NCBI GenBank assembly: GCA_025201765.1
Contig: MU623342.1
Location: 1-64,000 of the forward strand
Source of the DNA: Daldinia sp. FL1419
Lineage: Eukaryota; Ascomycota; Sordariomycetes; Xylariales; Hypoxylaceae
Reading direction: 5' to 3'
Length of the DNA: 64,000 bases
A model generated the notes under the pieces. That model made no database searches. It was not told the origin of the DNA and saw nothing but the letters and a program-made list of their open reading frames with translations. Shown piece by piece: positions 59,294 to 64,000 of the stretch. The first letter of the stretch is position 1; the number at the start of each line of letters is the position of its first letter. Both the position numbers and the translations under genes were made by a program.

Positions 59294-61360
59294 CGCAGGA
59301 GCAAGAATATTGCAGCTCGACTTGGGGTGAGGATGAAGCTTTTATATTAATGGGGAATCCACCGTAAGGTGAAAAATCTGGGATGCCGAAAAAAAAATCC
59401 ACTGGTGGAGACCGGAGCTGGAAGAATATTGAAACGGTATTTTTTTTTTTCTCTTTTTCTTCTTTTTCTTCTTGTGAGAACTTTGAAAAAAAAAAAAAGT
59501 TCTTAGTCGGATCTTAGCTTAGAAACGGAAGACCGAAAAAGGTTCTATCCATGAAACACTGATACTTGGGTACTTAAGATAGCGTACCTGTGGGGGATTT
59601 GTACATAGATAAGCGTTAAGGCCCAAACAACGGGCAGGCTCGGGTCTTTCTTCCCCACATTGTCAATCGGGACATAAGGTCCGTTCACTAAGCGGGACGT
59701 TTTCTAAGCACCAAGCTTGACAGGTATTTTTTTTTTTTTTTTAATTACAGTAATTCTTTCGATTGCTGCAGTGTTTCTTCTGCCTCGTATCAACCCGGGA
59801 ATTCCAACCAACTATAACTCTAGAAGCCAAGGGGTGTTTTTCTCTTATCATGTCTGTTTGCCTAGGTACGCATGCAGCAATACCTAAGATTACTGCATAC
59901 TGCTGCTGCTTGCTGTTGGCTCTGGAAGAAGGCGGCGGCATTTCCCACCTAAACTCGCGCCTCACTATCGTCGAACTCCGTCCGACCGTTGAATGCTAAA
60001 TTTCGATAGTAGATGCTTGGCAAGTTGCATGCAACCAACTCTATACGTATATGCGTAGAGCAACTTATAGTATTATATTCAAAGCTTCTTGATCGTCTTT
60101 TTTTTCTCTTTTCTTTCTCTTTCTTCTTTTTATCATTATTAACCAGTTTTATCCCATCTCGGCTCTTTTACGAGTTGAGATGAAAAAAAGAGCGATCGGG
60201 AAGACGGCTCTATTCGTTATACGCACACCATACCTACTAACCATGCTACCTAACTACATACATACTACACTACACCATTACCTTCTTCCTTAGCTGGGGT
60301 TAGAAAGAATCCGACCTATGGTTTTATTAGATCTACTGGTCTAATGGTTACGACCGCTGGGGAGGGCACTAATGAGAGAGAAGGGCTCGACCTAACTCGA
60401 CTTAGCTGGGAATTGGATCGAGGAGGCGTCGGCCACGACGATGCGGGAATGCATACCATTCATTGCCTTATTCCACGGTGTCCATGCTATCCCGTGCTAT
60501 TCCATGCAATCTATGCTATCCTTGCTTAGCTCATCAGTGATCGCGATCCCTCTTGCATGGGTAGCTCCCATACCGGGCCATACTTGGCTCCCATAATTCC
60601 CCTAAAGAGATTAAACACCCACAACAAATCTATCGGTTCTACTGGTCACTTTCTTGGGTTTGGACAGGGACTTGGAGGCTTGGGACAGGGAACAGTCTGG
60701 CCGCTCTGTCACACCATCCATTTCAATCCTGCCAGCCCGGCCAGCCTGCCAATACTCTTGCAGTTCTTGCCAGTTCTGCCACTGTACCTCTATTCCAATA
60801 CAGTTAAGGTAGGTTATTAGGTTAAGTTGGAAATTTATTAGTTGTTGTTGGTATTGGTTACCCCCCCAGGGAGCTTTGCATACGCATACGATATGGATGC
60901 CAGACAAGACCTTTTTCTTTTTGCCTCCCACTAATAAGAGCTGTTTTCTGCCAAAGCATAGTTGCATGCTTTGCCAGATCGTAAGAAAGAGAAAAAAAAA
61001 AAAGAAAAAGAAAAAAAAAGACCAAGTGCCTCCTCTACAGTATGTGATTTATTATATACGCTTATATATATTTTATATATTATTGCTACCTATCGCCTTA
61101 TCCACCCGGCATGTAAACAAGCACAAACAAGACGGGGCTTCTCTCGAAAAGCTCCTAGTCCCGTCTCCTATTCTCTACTTCTCTCGACATTATTATATGG
61201 TTTTTTTCTCATTTGTATATTTTTACAACTAATTTAAAGTCCAGTGGACTCGACCACCCAGGAAATATTTCCAAGGAGAAAGATAGAAGAAGCAACAAAG
61301 GAAGAAATAGGAGTTTTTAATTTTCTCTTTCCCTTATGAATTTACTCCGAGGCCGGTCAG
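59294..61360. other. Divergent intergenic region, promoters of bot1 and ssk1
   Basis: About 2.1 kb between divergent genes. It contains pyrimidine tracts (59440-59475, 59728-59742 and 60095-60130) and A-rich stretches (59482-59498, 60990-61020). No supported gene; short frames lack motifs. The right end is likely the SSK1 5' UTR, which carries a small upstream ORF. Confidence 0.6.
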
Positions 61361-61368
61361 ATGGGTGA
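61336..61368 (+). promoter_or_regulatory. Upstream ORF overlapping the SSK1 start codon
   Basis: An ATG at 61336 opens ten codons (MNLLRGRSDG) in another frame and stops at 61366-61368, so it overlaps the SSK1 ATG at 61361. If the transcript starts upstream, ribosomes that use it would bypass the main start. Transcript start unknown. Confidence 0.4.
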
Positions 61369-64000
61369 TTTCAGAGCCCGTATCAAGGCCAAGCTCCTGC
61401 GAAGACACAGCGCGACTCCGACGCTGGGTTCGAGCAGACAGAGTCTTGGCCAAGATAGGGCATCTAGCAGCACACGCACGCGAACTTCAACCACGGGCTA
61501 CGCTGCTTCGTTGAGCACGGCTGCCACGAACGAAGATAGACCTAGCAACAGTTCTGCTCGTTCACATGACGGTCCACCACCGAAGAAGACGGGGAATGGA
61601 TTCGGGTTTGGATTCTTAGTTCCAGATCGAATAGCAATGCCGAGTCAAGCCCAAGCCCAAGGCCAAGTTCAAGTTCACGTTCAAGACCCAGTTCATCTTC
61701 AAGGTCCAAAGCCAAACTCGGACCGAGACCAAGACCAAGACGGAAACGGTGACAAGGACCAAGAACAAAATCGGAATGAAGCTGAGACGGTTCCACCAGA
61801 GCTAGAGAAGCAGCTAGACTTAGCTGGCAACTCTAACAGTGATATCGGCGGTAATATTTACACACTCACTCCTTCTATAGAAGCTGTGGCTGTGGCTTCG
61901 GCTTCGGCTTCGAACGAGGATGCGGATTTGAATTTGGACGTGAATGCCGATGCCGAAGTTGATGTTGATGTTGATGTTGATGTTGATGTTGATGTTAATG
62001 CTGATGCTGATGTTGATGTTGATGCCGATGCTGATGCCGACGCTGAATCTAACTCGAATTCGAATTCGAATTCCAACTCGATTTCGAATCTATCAAGAAT
62101 AAAAGTGAACAACAACTTGACAACCCCTTCGTCTAGCTCATCTCCCGCATCACCCGCATCTTCCACCACCGCATCCAAGACCAAGATTGGCAGGGATCTG
62201 CAAATTTCTACCATCAATTCAGCGCCCATTCCCACCACCGTTCACGCTGCCAATACTGTCAATACTGCCAATACAGCCCATACTGCCCATGCTGCTAATA
62301 CTATCGATACCATCAATACCATCGGTACCGTTACTACGCCCGCATTGAGCATTGATCTAAGCAATACAGTTTCGAACGCAGCCACACCACCGCCTTTGCC
62401 GAGCATCAACGAACATCCTACCGCCGCCGCCGCCGCCGCCGCCTCTTCCTTGCATCTCAAGCCACGAAACTTGGATCAAAATTATCTTCACCACCAAAAA
62501 TATTTACACCATCAACTTCAACCACCACAACCACCACAACCACCACAACCACCACAACCATCACAACCATCACAACAATATCATCGCGACTTTAGCGACA
62601 ACGACAACGATACAGGTACCGACACCGGTCGCGACGACGCATACGATTATCCTTCACGATCCGTATCTACCAGTCGCGCTTTGTCGCCGACCTTTCCCGT
62701 ATCCCGACCGGCAGGACCTCCGAGACGACAGAGCATTCTTCCCAATCGTCAAACGACATTGATTAAGACTCTTCTCAACACGACAAGTTATGCAAACAGC
62801 GAAGTAGGTCCGAGCGAAGCTGATCAACTTCTACCAATCAGCGGAAACATGGTTACTAGAAAAGTATGGGTGAAAAGGCCGCTGGCCTCTCCCACTTTAA
62901 TCACCATAAACGAAGAAGATCTGGTCGACGACGTTCGCGATTTGATTTTACGGAAATATGCAAACTCACTGGGACGTCAATACGACGCTCCAGACCTGAC
63001 GCTTCGAATATGTGACAGGGAACAACAATCGACGAGACCGCTACAACCGGACGAACCCATGGGTAGGACTCTCGACGCCTATTATCCCGGCGGTCAATCC
63101 GTAGATGATGCCCTCTTGATCGATATACCAAGCCGACGTACACCCAAGGCATCTCCGAATCCAAGATATTACGCCGACGATCGACCGCACGAATCAGCAA
63201 CCGATTACTTCCCACCCTACCCTCCCGCCGCCCAACACCCCAGCAGTGCTACCACGACGGTGCTCAATGGTACTCACCAACTTCATTTTCCTCCTTCTTT
63301 AACTGTCATCAACGGGGGTCAGCTCCCACCGTTGCCGTCTCCTGGCGGATCAAGACGACTTGGGGCTTCGAGACCTAAAATCCAGAGGATGCACACCGCA
63401 TCTCCCGTCTCTACGGCCCCGAGCGGTCACGCTTCGCAACCTGCAGCGCCGCCTACCGGTATGCACAATTATCCAAGACAGCCACGCTCAAGGACTCATT
63501 CAGGTGCATCTTCAGAACAATCCAATCATCCGCCTGCCGCCCCTTCGATTCCGACTCCGCCCATCCCAGAACGCACCGCCACTCCGCCTCCACGCGTATC
63601 CTCGCCGCGACTCAACAATCGACCCAAGAAGAACAAAAAGCCTATCGAACACCCTTCGCTGCCTCCGGGCATGCTGAACGGTGGCGTCCCGCCGATCAAC
63701 GTTCTCATCGTCGAAGATAACATTATCAACCTGAAGCTATTAGAAGCTTTCGTCAAGCGGTTAAAAGTCCGATGGCAGACTGCGATGAACGGTAGAGAGG
63801 CGGTGACCAAGTGGCGTACCGGAGGGTTCCATTTAGTCTTAATGGATATTCAACTGCCTGTCATGAGCGGTCTCGAGGCTACTCGTGAGATAAGGAGGCT
63901 GGAAAAGGTCAATTCCATCGGCGTGTTCTCCTCGTCCGCCAGCAGCCCTCCCGAGGAGATCAAGGCGGAGCCTGCAGACGAAGATAAGCTAGTCAATACG
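61361..64000 (+). CDS. ssk1: SSK1 response regulator of the HOG osmostress pathway (3' end outside window)
   Basis: Open frame of 880 codons running off the window end. It begins MGDFRARIKAKLLRRHSATP. A long N-terminal low-complexity region carries Gln-Ala, Asp-Val/Ala, Ser-Asn, poly-Ala and Pro-Pro-Gln repeats. A conserved central segment (VTRKVWVKRPLASPTLITI, EEDLVDDVRDLILRKYANS) is typical of fungal Ssk1. From residue 780 comes the receiver domain: NVLIVEDNIINLKLLEAFVK, then FHLVLMDIQLPVMSGLEATR, with the phosphoacceptor Asp829. Ssk1 takes phosphate from the HPt protein Ypd1; the unphosphorylated form activates the Ssk2-type MAPKKK. The missing 3' part should hold the receiver's conserved Lys. 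Introns were not needed for the part seen. The ATG at 61361 is chosen because family members start with this basic helix. Confidence 0.93.
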   Translation, partial: MGDFRARIKAKLLRRHSATPTLGSSRQSLGQDRASSSTRTRTSTTGYAASLSTAATNEDRPSNSSARSHDGPPPKKTGNGFGFGFLVPDRIAMPSQAQAQGQVQVHVQDPVHLQGPKPNSDRDQDQDGNGDKDQEQNRNEAETVPPELEKQLDLAGNSNSDIGGNIYTLTPSIEAVAVASASASNEDADLNLDVNADAEVDVDVDVDVDVDVNADADVDVDADADADAESNSNSNSNSNSISNLSRIKVNNNLTTPSSSSSPASPASSTTASKTKIGRDLQISTINSAPIPTTVHAANTVNTANTAHTAHAANTIDTINTIGTVTTPALSIDLSNTVSNAATPPPLPSINEHPTAAAAAAASSLHLKPRNLDQNYLHHQKYLHHQLQPPQPPQPPQPPQPSQPSQQYHRDFSDNDNDTGTDTGRDDAYDYPSRSVSTSRALSPTFPVSRPAGPPRRQSILPNRQTTLIKTLLNTTSYANSEVGPSEADQLLPISGNMVTRKVWVKRPLASPTLITINEEDLVDDVRDLILRKYANSLGRQYDAPDLTLRICDREQQSTRPLQPDEPMGRTLDAYYPGGQSVDDALLIDIPSRRTPKASPNPRYYADDRPHESATDYFPPYPPAAQHPSSATTTVLNGTHQLHFPPSLTVINGGQLPPLPSPGGSRRLGASRPKIQRMHTASPVSTAPSGHASQPAAPPTGMHNYPRQPRSRTHSGASSEQSNHPPAAPSIPTPPIPERTATPPPRVSSPRLNNRPKKNKKPIEHPSLPPGMLNGGVPPINVLIVEDNIINLKLLEAFVKRLKVRWQTAMNGREAVTKWRTGGFHLVLMDIQLPVMSGLEATREIRRLEKVNSIGVFSSSASSPPEEIKAEPADEDKLVNT
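61961..62043 (+). repeat. Coding repeat, GATGTT/GATGCT units (Asp-Val, Asp-Ala)
   Basis: About fourteen six-base units in frame within SSK1 that encode alternating Asp-Val and Asp-Ala; strongly acidic. On the other strand it produces a spurious Ser-Thr-Ala frame. Confidence 0.9.
62521..62577 (+). repeat. Coding repeat, 9-bp ACCACCACA units (Pro-Pro-Gln)
   Basis: About four near-exact nine-base units, then TCA variants, encoding PPQ and PSQ within SSK1. Confidence 0.9.

Noticed and set aside
61858..62460. Minus-strand frames rich in Ser/Thr/Ala
   Set aside because: Reverse complements of SSK1 codon repeats.

Overview
The window is nuclear DNA of a filamentous ascomycete (Pezizomycotina). Genes carry short introns (45 to 214 nt, plus three longer ones) with GTRNGT-type donors, CTAAC or CTRAY branch sites and YAG acceptors. 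The recognisable proteins are fungal: an Ssk1 response regulator, an ASH1-type SET methyltransferase, a Bot1/mS45 mitoribosomal protein, an Mte1/Dbl2-type ZGRF1-domain protein and a fungal-only zinc-finger family. A Sordariomycete, perhaps from Xylariales or relatives, is my best guess; this is an inference from protein flavour and cannot be proved here.

Layout. I support 15 protein genes in 64 kb, separated by unusually long gene-free stretches, one of about 6 kb. From left to right: a SAM methyltransferase (+, 2322-3758); an F-box protein (-, 6156-7865); a VHS-GAT trafficking protein (-, 11414-13052); ASH1 H3K36 methyltransferase (-, 15188-17817); a tRNA adenosine deaminase with a long N-terminal extension (-, 24077-26526); two neighbouring zinc-finger-like proteins with C-terminal hydrophobic segments (-, 28048-30603 and 32996-34660); a ZGRF1/Mte1-like genome-stability protein (-, 35902-38262); a BAR-SH3 protein (+, 39894-41515); an unknown Pro/Ser-rich protein (-, 42973-44806); a MARVEL membrane protein (-, 50039-50684); an 80-residue cysteine-rich protein (+, 53367-53654); an IphP-type tyrosine phosphatase (+, 56279-57782); mS45/Bot1 (-, 58087-59293); and the first 880 codons of SSK1 (+, 61361 to the window end).

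The genes do not form a biosynthetic cluster or operon-like system. They look like ordinary, mostly housekeeping or regulatory loci: chromatin, tRNA editing, membrane traffic, mitochondrial translation and osmostress signalling. No transposase, tRNA, rRNA or CRISPR array was recognised by reading. The intergenic DNA is full of microsatellites, long A or pyrimidine tracts and an ACCT/AGGT tetranucleotide motif that often forms palindromes.

The points most worth checking are the two adjacent zinc-finger proteins that look membrane-anchored, the in-frame introns (lengths divisible by three) inside both, the deaminase fusion, the 80-aa cysteine-rich gene and an upstream ORF that overlaps the SSK1 start. 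All exon boundaries below were deduced by reading frame and splice consensus, without transcript data.
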